This document shows, piece by piece, positions 1 through 8,026 of a stretch of DNA of 64,000 nt. This stretch comes from Massilia endophytica (GTDB taxonomy: Bacteria; Pseudomonadota; Gammaproteobacteria; Burkholderiales; Burkholderiaceae_D), in assembly GCF_021165955.1 (NCBI RefSeq), contig NZ_CP088952.1, forward strand, positions 3,224,001 to 3,288,000, given 5' to 3'. A model generated the notes under the pieces. The model ran no database searches and was not told the DNA's origin. It worked only from the letters and a program-made list of their open reading frames with translations. The translations under genes and the position numbers were made by a program. Numbering within the stretch: the stretch's first letter is position 1; the number at the start of each line of letters is the position of its first letter.

Positions 1-1078
1 CGCCGTAGTGCATGTCGTGCGCCGCATTGCGCTCGCCGAACAGAAGCCAGTTGCGCGCCTGCCCGGCCAGCACGCGCGCCTTCAGGTGGCCGCGCAGGCC
101 TGCCATGCCGCTGCCATTCCCGATCAGGATCAGCGGACGCGCGGCGTTGTCCTCCAACCGGAAGCGGCGGTGCTGGCGCAGCCGCAGCCGAACCGTTGCG
201 CCGAGCGGAGCGTGATGCAGCCAGCCGGAGGCGGCGCCATGGCTGCCGTCCGCGTGGCCGTGCAGGCGCACCAGCAGGTGCAGGCGGCCGTCTTCCGGTA
301 TCGATGCAATAGAGTAGTCGCGCGCGTGTTCGGCATCGGCAGGCGGCGCGATCTGCGCCAGGTCGCCGGACTGCCATTCCGGCAGGCTTCCTTCAACCGG
401 CTCCAGCTCGAGATGCGCGAGCGGCGCGCCTGCGCTGCCAGGATTGACGATGCGCCGCTCGGCCAGGCGCCAGCTCGCGAAGGCTGGGGCGCCCCAGTCG
501 GGCGCATCGCTCGTGCCTGCAAGGTGGCTGAGCTGCTGGCGCCAGTGGCCAAGCGCCTGCGAGGAGCTGCGGTCCACGTCAATACGCTCGAACAGCGGCT
601 GCGCGCCCTGCTCCGCCAGCCACGCGTCCAGCGCGCGGCCGAAGCCGCAGAACTGGCTGTAGGCGCTGTCGCCCAGCGCCAGCACGGCGTAATGCAATGA
701 AGGCAGCGGCAGCGCGCGCGTCATGATGCGGCTGGCGAAGGCTGCCGCCGCATCGGGGGCATTCCCTTCTCCGTACGTGCTGACGATGAAGAGCGCGCGT
801 TCGGCGCCGCGCAGTGCGGCTTCGTCCAGCGTCGAAAGTTCCATGGTTTGCACGGCGATTCCGGCAAGCCGCAATGTGGCGGCGGTCTGCCGCGCCAGGT
901 CTTCCGCATTGCCGGTCTGGCTGGCATAAGCCAGCAGCCAGCCGCCAGGGGCCGCGTCGGCACGCGCTGCGGCGCGTTTGCGGCGGTAGCGCAGCCAGGG
1001 CAGCAGGCATGTGAGGCCGTAGGCGGCGAAGCAGGCGGCGGTCAATGCCAGCCTGCCGGTGTCGTTCGTCAGTATCAT
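1..1078 (-). CDS. Membrane-anchored sulfite-reductase-type flavoprotein (partial, C-terminus off window)
   Basis: Translating the complement from ATG at 1078 gives an N-terminal membrane helix (about residues 8-28). A flavodoxin domain follows, with the FMN-binding segment YASQTGNAED near residue 45 and STYGEGNAPD further on. A CysJ/ferredoxin-reductase-type FAD domain comes next (RDYSIAS) and then the start of the NADP-binding fold (LIGNGSGMAG, LLFGERN). The window edge removes roughly the last 80-100 residues. The start overlaps the apbE stop by four bases (ATGA), so it ends the siderophore operon. Proteins of this type pass NAD(P)H electrons through FAD and FMN. Beside a PepSY protein and a siderophore receptor, the likely job is reduction of ferric-siderophore iron. 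The family is clear; the substrate is inferred. Confidence 0.85.
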   Translation of the reverse strand, partial: MILTNDTGRLALTAACFAAYGLTCLLPWLRYRRKRAAARADAAPGGWLLAYASQTGNAEDLARQTAATLRLAGIAVQTMELSTLDEAALRGAERALFIVSTYGEGNAPDAAAAFASRIMTRALPLPSLHYAVLALGDSAYSQFCGFGRALDAWLAEQGAQPLFERIDVDRSSSQALGHWRQQLSHLAGTSDAPDWGAPAFASWRLAERRIVNPGSAGAPLAHLELEPVEGSLPEWQSGDLAQIAPPADAEHARDYSIASIPEDGRLHLLVRLHGHADGSHGAASGWLHHAPLGATVRLRLRQHRRFRLEDNAARPLILIGNGSGMAGLRGHLKARVLAGQARNWLLFGERNAAHDMHYG

Positions 1079-2091
1079 TCTTCTTCCAGCATGGCGCGCA
1101 TGGCGCTGCTCATGTATTCGCGCAGGCCGCCTTCTTCACGCACGAGGAAGTGCACGGCCAGGCCCTTGCGTTCGGCCAGCGCCACGCCATCCCTGGCGCC
1201 CAGCACCGTCATCGCAGTGGACCAGGCATCGGCGGCCATGCACAGCTCATGCACCACCGTTACCGAGGACACGCCGTTCGATACCGGCGTGCCCGTGCGC
1301 GGATCGATGGTGTGCGCATGGCGCCGTCCCTCGTGCATGAAGTAGCGGCGGTAATCGCCGGAGGTCGCCACGGCCAGCCCGTGCAGGGCGGCGACGATTT
1401 CGCCAGCGGATTGCTCCGGGCTTTCAAGCGAGACCCACCAGGGCAGGCCATCCGGTTTCACGCCAGCCCCACGCAGCTCGCCGCCCACTTCCACCAGATA
1501 GTTGGCAACGCCCGCCCCGTCCAGATGGCGTGCGAGGCAATCGACGGCGTAGCCCTTCGCAACGGCGGAGAGATCGAGCTGCACGCCACCGGGCTGGAAG
1601 GCGCGGCGGCGCGGCGCATCGAGCTCGATGCTGCGCTGGCGGCGCATGGCGTCCTGCACGGCTTGCGGCGAAGGCGGCACAAAGTCCGGCTGCCCGAAGC
1701 GCCCGTGGGGGCCGAAGCCCCACAGGTTCACGATTTCGCCCGCACACGGATCGCAGGCTCTGCCCGATTCGCGCGACACGTCCATGGCAAATGACAGCAC
1801 GTGGAAGAACGCTTCCGGCAGCACGTGCCAGCTGCCAGCAGGCGCGCGGTTGAATCGGCCAAGGTCCGAGTCCGCCTCCCAGTGGCTCATCTGCGCCACG
1901 ACGGCATCCAGCTCGGCCTGCAGTGCGGCGGCATCCGTCCCATGGTCAGCGGGCCAACCCTCCACCACCCGGACGGACCAGGTGGTGCCCATGGTTTCGC
2001 CGCTGTACTCGCGCAGGACGCCCCCTGTGGGCGGCGGCTCCTGCGAAATGGCCGGAGGCAGCAGTATCCGGCGCGCGGCGGCTGGCGGCAT
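1075..2091 (-). CDS. apbE: FAD:protein FMN transferase (ApbE family)
   Basis: 338 residues, the usual ApbE length. ApbE enzymes use Mg2+ and FAD to attach FMN covalently to a Thr/Ser of periplasmic or membrane flavoproteins. Family marks are the N-terminal GETMGTTWSV segment, DLSAVAKGYAVD in the middle (flavin binding) and HTIDPRTGTPVSNG towards the C-terminus, which holds the metal/FAD-binding residues. No convincing signal peptide precedes GETMGTTW; the start at 2091 lies four bases after the stop of the DUF4198 gene. In this operon the likely client is an FMN-binding protein of the ferric-siderophore reductase system, possibly the PepSY or flavodoxin partner (inference). Confidence 0.93.
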   Translation of the reverse strand: MPPAAARRILLPPAISQEPPPTGGVLREYSGETMGTTWSVRVVEGWPADHGTDAAALQAELDAVVAQMSHWEADSDLGRFNRAPAGSWHVLPEAFFHVLSFAMDVSRESGRACDPCAGEIVNLWGFGPHGRFGQPDFVPPSPQAVQDAMRRQRSIELDAPRRRAFQPGGVQLDLSAVAKGYAVDCLARHLDGAGVANYLVEVGGELRGAGVKPDGLPWWVSLESPEQSAGEIVAALHGLAVATSGDYRRYFMHEGRRHAHTIDPRTGTPVSNGVSSVTVVHELCMAADAWSTAMTVLGARDGVALAERKGLAVHFLVREEGGLREYMSSAMRAMLEEE

Positions 2092-2094
2092 GGC

Positions 2095-2913
2095 TTATTG
2101 CGGCAGGACTTCGACCGTGGCCGCGTAGGTCAGGCGGCGCGCAGGCATCTGCGGCGGCTGGCCGGGCTGCGGCGCGGCCATCGCGGGCCAGCTGGCGCTC
2201 ACGAGGTACATGCCTGCGGCAGGGATCGTGAAGGTGATCTCGCCATTGCCATCCGTGGACTGGCGGATTTCGCCAAGCGTGCCGCGATAACGCACGCCGC
2301 CCGGAATCAGGCTGAATGCCTGGTTGGCCGCCGGTTTGCCGTCGACAAGGAAGCGCCAGGTGGCTTTTTCGCCCGCGCGCATATCGTTCGGATGCGTCAC
2401 CGGCGCCAGCTCCAGGCCCTTGCCCGTCGGCTTGAGCACCGCGTCGTCCGTGCTGTTGGCGCTGACGAAGGTCTCCAGGCGGCTGCTGGTGCGCGACACT
2501 TTCAGCTCGTCCGCATTGGCCGGAACTTCCTTCGCCATCGCTTCTTCGCTGCCCCGCCAGCGCTTGGTCTCCCCGTTCACCTTCCACGACGCCATCACGT
2601 TCTGCTGCACAAGCGCGATCTTGTAGGTGCCCGGCTTGGCCATCTTCACATCGAAGGTGCTGCGCAGCTTGCCCGTCTGCGCGTTCTGCAGCGGCACGGT
2701 GGCGCCATCCGGACCGATGACCGTGATGCCATCGAGCTTGAGCGGCACGTGATCGATGTCGAACAGGCCTTCCGATACGGCCGCATCGACGGTGACCCAG
2801 GGCTCCTTCGAATCGACAAGCGAGGACGAGGGCAGCAGCCACGGTTTGTGCGCCTGGGCGCCGAAGGCGGCGCCGGCCAGGGCCAGCGCGATGAGGGTTT
2901 TGCTCAGTTTCAT
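2095..2913 (-). CDS. DUF4198-type periplasmic protein
   Basis: 272 residues with a clear Sec signal peptide (hydrophobic ALALAGAAFG, cleavage after AQA). The mature start AHKPWLLPSSS and the later GGVRYRGTLGEIRQ and beta-rich body match DUF4198 proteins, which are often found next to metal-uptake genes. It lies between DUF2271 and apbE with spacings of 10 and 3 bases, so it belongs to the Fur-controlled operon. A role in metal or ferri-siderophore handling in the periplasm is inferred from context. No catalytic residues are recognised. Confidence 0.8.
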   Translation of the reverse strand: MKLSKTLIALALAGAAFGAQAHKPWLLPSSSLVDSKEPWVTVDAAVSEGLFDIDHVPLKLDGITVIGPDGATVPLQNAQTGKLRSTFDVKMAKPGTYKIALVQQNVMASWKVNGETKRWRGSEEAMAKEVPANADELKVSRTSSRLETFVSANSTDDAVLKPTGKGLELAPVTHPNDMRAGEKATWRFLVDGKPAANQAFSLIPGGVRYRGTLGEIRQSTDGNGEITFTIPAAGMYLVSASWPAMAAPQPGQPPQMPARRLTYAATVEVLPQ

Positions 2914-2923
2914 GCGCTGCTCC

Positions 2924-3439
2924 TTATGGTTTCAGCTGGAGGGCGACCTTGCCCAGTTCTTCCTTGCCCTGGGCAGGAATCTCCTGCGCCGACTTGGGCG
3001 GCCATGCGAACGGCACTTTCACCAGTTCGCGCCCGCCCGCTTCGCGCGCCGCTTCCACCACCAGGGTGTACTGGCCCGCTGGGAGCTTCGCCAGCGCTTC
3101 CTTCGAGCCGGGGAAAGTCAGCGTGTGTTCGCCCGGCGAACGCGTGGCGCCGCTCACGCCGTCCACCGGCATGGCAAGGTCGCGGCCAGCCTTGCGCCAC
3201 CACTGGCGCATGTCCTTGAGCCATTTGGTGCCTGCGTTGTCGCGCTTCTTGACGTCGTACAGCACCGCCAGATTGGCGGCCACCTTCTGGTCCGCGCCTT
3301 CGATCCAGGCGGCGATGTAGGGACGGTGGTATTCGGCCACGTTCAGTTGCGGGATGTCCAGCTTGAGGGCCAGGTCGGCCGCCATCGCGGAGGTGCCGAG
3401 CAGGGGAAGGCCCAGTGCGACGGTGTAGCGAGATTTCAT
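2924..3439 (-). CDS. DUF2271-type periplasmic protein
   Basis: 171 residues with a signal peptide ending at SAMA-ADL. The body includes PYIAAWIEGADQK, DMRQWWRKAGR and DGVSGATRSPGEH, the pattern of DUF2271 proteins that accompany PepSY/ApbE iron-reductase loci. The motif GxSGATRSPG resembles the FMN-attachment consensus (D-G-x-[ST]-G-[AS]-T) recognised by ApbE transferases. This protein may therefore be the flavinylated client of the neighbouring ApbE (inference). The gene lies 18 bases downstream of the PepSY gene and 10 upstream of DUF4198. Confidence 0.8.
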   Translation of the reverse strand: MKSRYTVALGLPLLGTSAMAADLALKLDIPQLNVAEYHRPYIAAWIEGADQKVAANLAVLYDVKKRDNAGTKWLKDMRQWWRKAGRDLAMPVDGVSGATRSPGEHTLTFPGSKEALAKLPAGQYTLVVEAAREAGGRELVKVPFAWPPKSAQEIPAQGKEELGKVALQLKP

Positions 3440-3457
3440 GTTGTGCCTGTGAGGATG

Positions 3458-4105
3458 TTAGTGGATGAATAGCAGGGCTATAACAAAGGGAATGAGCACG
3501 CCGAGTCCAACCATGGGCCAGGTGAAGGGACGGTTGGCGGCGTGGAACTTCAGGATCAGCAGGCCCGTAACGCAGAACACCAGGCAGGCCGCCGCAAAAA
3601 TATCGATGAACCAGTTCCAGGCCGTGCCCGTGTTGCGGCCCTTGTGCACGTCGTTCAGCCAGGAGATCCAGCCCCGGTCGGTGTTCTCGAATTCGGCGGC
3701 GCCGTCTTCGAGTCCGATGCGCACCCAGGCGTCGCCGCCCGCTTTCGGCATGGGCAGATAGACTTCGTCCGCCGACCATTCCGCATCGCGCCCGCCCGCC
3801 TTGAGCGACCAGGTGTCGAGCAGCCAGCGCTCCGCCGCTGCGGGCAGGGGCGCCTTGATGCCGTCGTGCTCCTGGGCGAAGGCCTTCAGCTCGCCCAGCA
3901 CGGGCGCTGGCACACTGCCCTGCTTGCGCTCGATGCTGGGTTTGGCTTCAATCTGGGACGCATGGTTGAGCGTAATCCCCGTAATGCTGAAGAGGAACAT
4001 GCCCAGCAGGCATAGTGCCGAACTGATCCAATGCCACTGGTGCAGGTTCTTCAGCCACACTGCCTTGCTGGCAGCCTTCGCTTGCTTGGTGTCGGGACCG
4101 CTCAA
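3458..4105 (-). CDS. PepSY-associated transmembrane protein, first gene of the iron-reductase operon
   Basis: 215 residues. An N-terminal cytoplasmic segment is followed by LHQWHWISSALCLLGMFLF (first helix, with the HxWH heme/iron-reductase-like pattern) and ITGITLNHA, then a periplasmic PepSY-like loop of about 90 residues. Two C-terminal helices follow (FIDIFAAACLVFCVTGLLIL and a last one ending in ALLFIH). PepSY-TM proteins are inner-membrane ferri-siderophore or sulfite-type reductase components. The start is 26 bases from the Fur palindrome, so transcription is predicted to be iron-repressed. Confidence 0.87.
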   Translation of the reverse strand: MSGPDTKQAKAASKAVWLKNLHQWHWISSALCLLGMFLFSITGITLNHASQIEAKPSIERKQGSVPAPVLGELKAFAQEHDGIKAPLPAAAERWLLDTWSLKAGGRDAEWSADEVYLPMPKAGGDAWVRIGLEDGAAEFENTDRGWISWLNDVHKGRNTGTAWNWFIDIFAAACLVFCVTGLLILKFHAANRPFTWPMVGLGVLIPFVIALLFIH

Positions 4106-4130
4106 TTTGCGCTTTCGAATTAGATACCGT

Positions 4131-4153
4131 CAAATGATAATGATTATCATTTG
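4131..4153. promoter_or_regulatory. Fur box between divergent siderophore genes
   Basis: A perfect inverted repeat: 10-base arms CAAATGATAA and TTATCATTTG around a TGA centre. It contains the GATAATGATTATC core of the Fur consensus. It lies between the PepSY operon (leftward, start 4105) and the receptor (rightward, start 4297), so one site can repress both when iron is sufficient. A weaker AT-rich match (TGAGAAGCATTACC) follows at about 4203-4216. Confidence 0.88.
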
Positions 4154-4296
4154 CACAGTCAACGAAGCTTTCGTATTCTAATGTAAAGCTTGCAAATGCA
4201 ATTGAGAAGCATTACCATTTGCGCCGAAATAATGACGCGCCAGCCAGTTCCAGCAGTGGACCGCCAGCCTATGACGACCACTACTGGAGAAATCAC

Positions 4297-6555
4297 TTGT
4301 CCCCTATCCGCTCCCGCAAGCACACGCTGGCGACCCAGCCGCTGCTGAACCAATCCCTGTTCGCCCTCGCAGCCATCGGCCTGCCCATGGCCGCCTCCGC
4401 GCAGGTCGCCGAGAAAACCATGTCGGAAGTGAAGGTGGAAGCCAGCGCCGACCTGCCCTACAAGGCCGAGAAGGTCTCCTCGCCCAAACTGACCCAGCCC
4501 CTGGTGGATACGCCCCAGACCATTTCCATCATCAAGAAGGAAGTGCTGCAGGAACAGGGCGCGAGCTCCATCGTGGAAGCGCTGCGCAATACGCCGGGCA
4601 TCACCATGCAGCTGGGCGAGAACGGCAACACCAGCGCGGGCGACACCTTCCAGATGCGCGGTTTCTCGGCCCAGACCTCCGTCTTCATCGACGGCATCCG
4701 CGACCTTGGCGCCGTCACGCGCGACGCTTTCAATATCGAGCAGGTCGAAGTATCCAAGGGCCCGGCGGGCGCCGATATCGGCCGCGGCGCCACCGCAGGC
4801 TACATCAACCTGGTGAGCAAGCTGCCATCGCGCGAGAACTCCACCGGCGCCACCGTGAGCTACAACAGCGGCGAGACCAAACGCGCCACCGCGGACCTGA
4901 ACCGCACCTTCGGCGAAACGGGCGCCTTCCGCCTGAATGTGTACGCCCAGGATGGCGGCCAGATGGGCCGCAAGGTCATCGACCGCGAAGGCCGCGGCAT
5001 CGCGCCATCGGTCGCGCTGGGGCTCGGCACGCCGACCCGCGTCTACCTGTTCTCGCAGCATGTCCGCCAGGACAACAAGCCGGACGGCGGCCTGCCCTCG
5101 GTCGGCATCCCCGGCTTCTACAACGCCAGCGCCTCCCTGCGCAGCGCGCCGCGCGTGGACCGGGAGAACTACTATGGCCTGAACAGCGACTACGAGAAGA
5201 TCGATGCCGACATGGGCACCGTGAAGATCGAGCACGAGCTGGGCTCGGGCGCCACGCTGACGAACACCACGCGCTACGGCAAGTCCAGCATGGACCGCAT
5301 CCTTACCGGCATCAATACCCTGACGGCGAGCGGGGCGCAGAACACCTGGACGGTGAGCCGCTCGCGCCAGAGCGTGCTGCAGGATAACGAGATCCTCGCC
5401 AACACCACCAACCTGGTGAGCGCCTTCAAGACGGGCGATGTGGGCCATACGCTCTCCGCCGGTATCGAGCTGCTGTCCGAATCGCAGTTCTCGCCCACCC
5501 GCGCCGGACTGGGAACAGTGGCCGCCGCCAACCTGTATGCGCCGAATCCGGCCGATACCCTGAGCGCCTATGCTCCGGCGCTGACCGGCGCCTACACGGA
5601 CGGCAAGACCCGCACTGCCGCCGTCTACGCCTTCGACACCATCGAACTGAGCCCGCAGTGGCAGCTCAACGGCGGCCTGCGCTACGAGCACTACAAGACC
5701 GCGACCAGCAGTGTGACCGCCTCCACGGCCACCAGCCACCCCACCCTGCCCGTGGGCAGCCTGGTCGGCAGCCGCGTGCAGGCCTCGGACGAACTGGCCA
5801 GCTTCAAGGCGGGTGTGCTGTACAAGCCTGCAACGAACGGCAGCGTCTACCTGTCCTACGCCAACTCGAAGACGCCGCCGGGCAGCGCCAACTTCTCGCT
5901 CAGCGCCACGGCGGGCAATATCAATAACCCGAACATGGAGCCGCAGCAGACGACGAACATCGAGCTGGGGACGAAGTGGGACGTGCTGCAGAACAAGCTG
6001 GCGCTGACGGCAGCCCTCTACCGCACCGAGAACGAGAACGAAATCACGCTGCTGGATACGGCCACGAATACCTACTCGCAGCTGGGCAAGCGCCGCGTGG
6101 AAGGTGTGGAGCTGGGCGCGGTGGGCCAGATCACGGACCGCTGGAACATCATCGCGGGCCTCGCCACGATGGACGCGACCATCAAGGAAGGCACCACCGG
6201 GAACAATGCAGCGGGCGCCGCCACGCGCTGGTCGCCTGACCTGAGCGCCACGCTGTGGACCAGCTACAAGCTCTCCGACCAGTTCACGGTGGGCGGCGGC
6301 GCGCGCTATATGTCGAAGCAGAAGCGCGTGATCGATCCGAGCGTGGATGTGTCGCTGCAGAACGTGCCTTCGGTGCCCTCCTACGCGGTGGCGGACGCAA
6401 TGCTCAGCTACAAGGTCAACAAGAACGTGAGCCTGCAGCTCAATGTCTACAACGTGTTCGACAAGTTCTACCTGAACACGCTGAACAACAGCGGCGCGCG
6501 CCTGACGCTGGGCGCCGAGCGCTCCGCGCAGCTGACGGCCAGCTTCCTGTTCTAA
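4297..6555 (+). CDS. TonB-dependent catecholate-type siderophore receptor (Fiu-like)
   Basis: I chose the TTG at 4297 because GGAGA lies seven bases upstream and a signal peptide follows (ending MAASAQ); the upstream TTG at 4219 has no ribosome site and would bury the signal. The product is 752 residues. The plug domain shows DTPQTISIIKKEVLQEQG, TPGITMQLGE, FQMRGFSAQTSVFIDGIRD and VEVSKGPAGADIGRG. A 22-strand barrel follows and ends in the usual aromatic residue (TASFLF). The loop GRGIAPSVALGLGTPTRVYL and DNKPDGGLPSVG resemble Fiu-type receptors. It imports ferric siderophore across the outer membrane with TonB/ExbBD energy. The Fur box upstream supports this; the exact ligand is not determined. 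Confidence 0.93.
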   Translation: MSPIRSRKHTLATQPLLNQSLFALAAIGLPMAASAQVAEKTMSEVKVEASADLPYKAEKVSSPKLTQPLVDTPQTISIIKKEVLQEQGASSIVEALRNTPGITMQLGENGNTSAGDTFQMRGFSAQTSVFIDGIRDLGAVTRDAFNIEQVEVSKGPAGADIGRGATAGYINLVSKLPSRENSTGATVSYNSGETKRATADLNRTFGETGAFRLNVYAQDGGQMGRKVIDREGRGIAPSVALGLGTPTRVYLFSQHVRQDNKPDGGLPSVGIPGFYNASASLRSAPRVDRENYYGLNSDYEKIDADMGTVKIEHELGSGATLTNTTRYGKSSMDRILTGINTLTASGAQNTWTVSRSRQSVLQDNEILANTTNLVSAFKTGDVGHTLSAGIELLSESQFSPTRAGLGTVAAANLYAPNPADTLSAYAPALTGAYTDGKTRTAAVYAFDTIELSPQWQLNGGLRYEHYKTATSSVTASTATSHPTLPVGSLVGSRVQASDELASFKAGVLYKPATNGSVYLSYANSKTPPGSANFSLSATAGNINNPNMEPQQTTNIELGTKWDVLQNKLALTAALYRTENENEITLLDTATNTYSQLGKRRVEGVELGAVGQITDRWNIIAGLATMDATIKEGTTGNNAAGAATRWSPDLSATLWTSYKLSDQFTVGGGARYMSKQKRVIDPSVDVSLQNVPSVPSYAVADAMLSYKVNKNVSLQLNVYNVFDKFYLNTLNNSGARLTLGAERSAQLTASFLF

Positions 6556-6570
6556 GCCGTAAACCAAAAA

Positions 6571-6591
6571 GCCCCGGCCAAGAGCCGGGGC
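6571..6591. terminator. Bidirectional rho-independent terminator
   Basis: A GC-rich hairpin, GCCCCGGC / CAAGA loop / GCCGGGGC, starts 15 bases after the receptor stop. It is preceded by AAAAA and followed by a T-rich TTCCGATTT, so it can end the rightward receptor transcript and the leftward transcript of the next gene. Confidence 0.85.
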
Positions 6592-6603
6592 TTCCGATTT
6601 CAC

Positions 6604-6843
6604 TCAAACGCCGGAACTGGCTTCCGGGCCCGGCGCACCGCCTTCGGTGCCGGGAGGTTCCCCGCCCTGCTTGGAACCTTGATCAACCGCGCTTTGGCGA
6701 CTGCCTGGAATTGGCTTGTCTACACGGCGTACTTCGGTTTCCGGGATGTCCACGTTGCCCAAGCCCGGATGGTCGGTATCGACCAGTACAAAATTCTGCT
6801 CGCTGTTTTTCTTCTGACGGGATTTGTCCGAGGGAGTGTTCAT
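6604..6843 (-). CDS. Small hydrophilic protein of unknown function
   Basis: 79 residues from ATG at 6843, chosen over the ATG at 6849 because AAGGAG lies exactly six bases upstream. The product is very hydrophilic, rich in G, P, E, S and D, and probably disordered (TDHPGLGNVDIPETEVRRVD, GGEPPGTEGGAPGPE). It has no membrane segment and no recognised domain. It lies 32 bases downstream of the KGG-type stress gene in the same direction, which suggests a shared transcript and a stress-related role (inference only). Confidence 0.62.
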   Translation of the reverse strand: MNTPSDKSRQKKNSEQNFVLVDTDHPGLGNVDIPETEVRRVDKPIPGSRQSAVDQGSKQGGEPPGTEGGAPGPEASSGV

Positions 6844-6875
6844 GCTCATCTCCTTGCGGCGTCCGTTCAGTACGA

Positions 6876-7175
6876 TCAGCCCTGTCGATTGTCGGTACGG
6901 GACTCTGCCTGCTCCTGCTGGCCGCCCTGGTTGCCGCGCGATGCGCTCTGGCGATTGCCGTTCTTGTGGCTCATGGCGCCGGCGCGGCGAGCTTCCTCTG
7001 AAGTGAACTCGTGTGCGGTGCCTTTGGCGTGCGCTGCGCGTCCGCCCTGGGAGGCAATTTCACGCTGGCGCTGCGGGTCCATCGATGCGAAGCCGCGATT
7101 GCGGGTCGAGCTTTGCTTGTTCCCTTGCGATTCGCCTTGTCGGTTACCTCGGTTGTCCTGATTCGATGATGCCAT
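6876..7175 (-). CDS. KGG-motif stress-induced protein (GsiB/Con-10-like)
   Basis: 99 residues from ATG at 7175, which has CAGGAG seven bases upstream; the longer upstream reading frame lacks a ribosome site. The protein is glutamine-, arginine- and asparagine-rich, with two degenerate copies of the KGG repeat: GFASMDPQRQREIASQGG and EFTSEEARRAGAMSHKNG. Each has the F-x(5)-R-x(2)-A-x(2)-GG or A-x-GM pattern found in general-stress and desiccation proteins. Such proteins are hydrophilic and thought to protect against water loss or heat. No enzymatic role is expected. Confidence 0.8.
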   Translation of the reverse strand: MASSNQDNRGNRQGESQGNKQSSTRNRGFASMDPQRQREIASQGGRAAHAKGTAHEFTSEEARRAGAMSHKNGNRQSASRGNQGGQQEQAESRTDNRQG

Positions 7176-7243
7176 GGTGGTTCTCCTGAAGTGGGGGTCA
7201 ATGGAATGCTGATGGCGGGAGGGGTCTTGGGGGGATTCCCGCA

Positions 7244-7293
7244 GCCCGATCGCTATCACCGACCAGCGACGATCTTTTTCGTAACGATCGGGC
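7244..7293. promoter_or_regulatory. Inverted repeat in the leader of the KGG gene
   Basis: Nine-base arms GCCCGATCG and CGATCGGGC separated by 32 bases, 69 bases or more upstream of the KGG gene start. The inner part also contains GACGATC and GTAACGATC. It could fold in the mRNA leader or bind a regulator. No known family is recognised. Confidence 0.4.
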
Positions 7294-7369
7294 TTCAGGA
7301 GTCTTCATAGTAGGGCATGCACTGCAGAGGCAATATAGGACGCCTACAGATATCGATGTAGGATATCGC

Positions 7370-8026
7370 CTACCGAATTTCAATTGGGAAAATTGATTGC
7401 TCCGCCAGCACAAAAACGCGCTCACCAGGAAGCGGCGCGATCACGTGACCGCCGGTAAACGCACCGAAGGAAGGCAGGATGGCGCGCCGCTCGCCAAGCA
7501 GGAAGCAAGGCAGGCGCAGGGACTCCCAGCCTGAACTGAGGCGGTAGACGGGATGCACATGGCCCGCCAGCACATAGCCCGCTGCGGCAGTGTCGGGGTG
7601 GTGGCAGAAGGAGAAGGGTCCCACGTCGAAAGGCTCGTCCACCATGCCGACCTGCAGCAGTTCGGAAGGGTCGCCCGCATGCCAGTCGTGGTTGCCGCGT
7701 ACCAGGGTCAGGCGCAGCCTGGTGTGGCGCGCGCGCCAGGCGAGCATGGCGCGCAGGGTCGATACCGCGTGCGCCGCCTTCGCGTGCAGGAAGTCGCCGA
7801 GGAAAACGATGTGGGCGATGTCCCAGGCCTCCAGCAACGCATCGAGGCTGAGCAGATTTTCCGTGGTGGTGCCGCGCGGGACGGGGATGCCGAGCGCGCG
7901 GAAGGAGGCCGCCTTGCCGAAGTGGATGTCGGCGATGACCAGCATTCTCTCGCGCGGCCACAGCAGCGCCTTCTGCGGCAGCAGCACGACGCGCTCTCCC
8001 GCCAGTTCGATCTCCAGCCCGCTCAT
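7370..8026 (-). CDS. pdeM: Ligase-associated DNA damage response endonuclease PdeM (metallophosphoesterase)
   Basis: 218 residues. The binuclear phosphoesterase motifs are in order: ADIHFGKAASFR (D-x-H), FLGDFLHAK (GD), VRGNHDWH (GNHD), FCHHPD and AGHVHPV (GHxH). This pattern is that of PdeM/MPE, a Mn2+-dependent DNA endonuclease/phosphoesterase encoded with Lhr helicase, ATP ligase and MBL exonuclease. The start overlaps the helicase stop by four bases (ATGA), so it is the last gene of the coupled four-gene repair operon. Confidence 0.95.
   Translation of the reverse strand: MSGLEIELAGERVVLLPQKALLWPRERMLVIADIHFGKAASFRALGIPVPRGTTTENLLSLDALLEAWDIAHIVFLGDFLHAKAAHAVSTLRAMLAWRARHTRLRLTLVRGNHDWHAGDPSELLQVGMVDEPFDVGPFSFCHHPDTAAAGYVLAGHVHPVYRLSSGWESLRLPCFLLGERRAILPSFGAFTGGHVIAPLPGERVFVLAEQSIFPIEIR

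Noticed and set aside
4159..6603. Long open frame of 814 residues antisense to the siderophore receptor
   Set aside because: The receptor on the other strand has full family motifs; the antisense frame is low-complexity Arg/Ala/Val/His, as expected from high-GC third-position bias.
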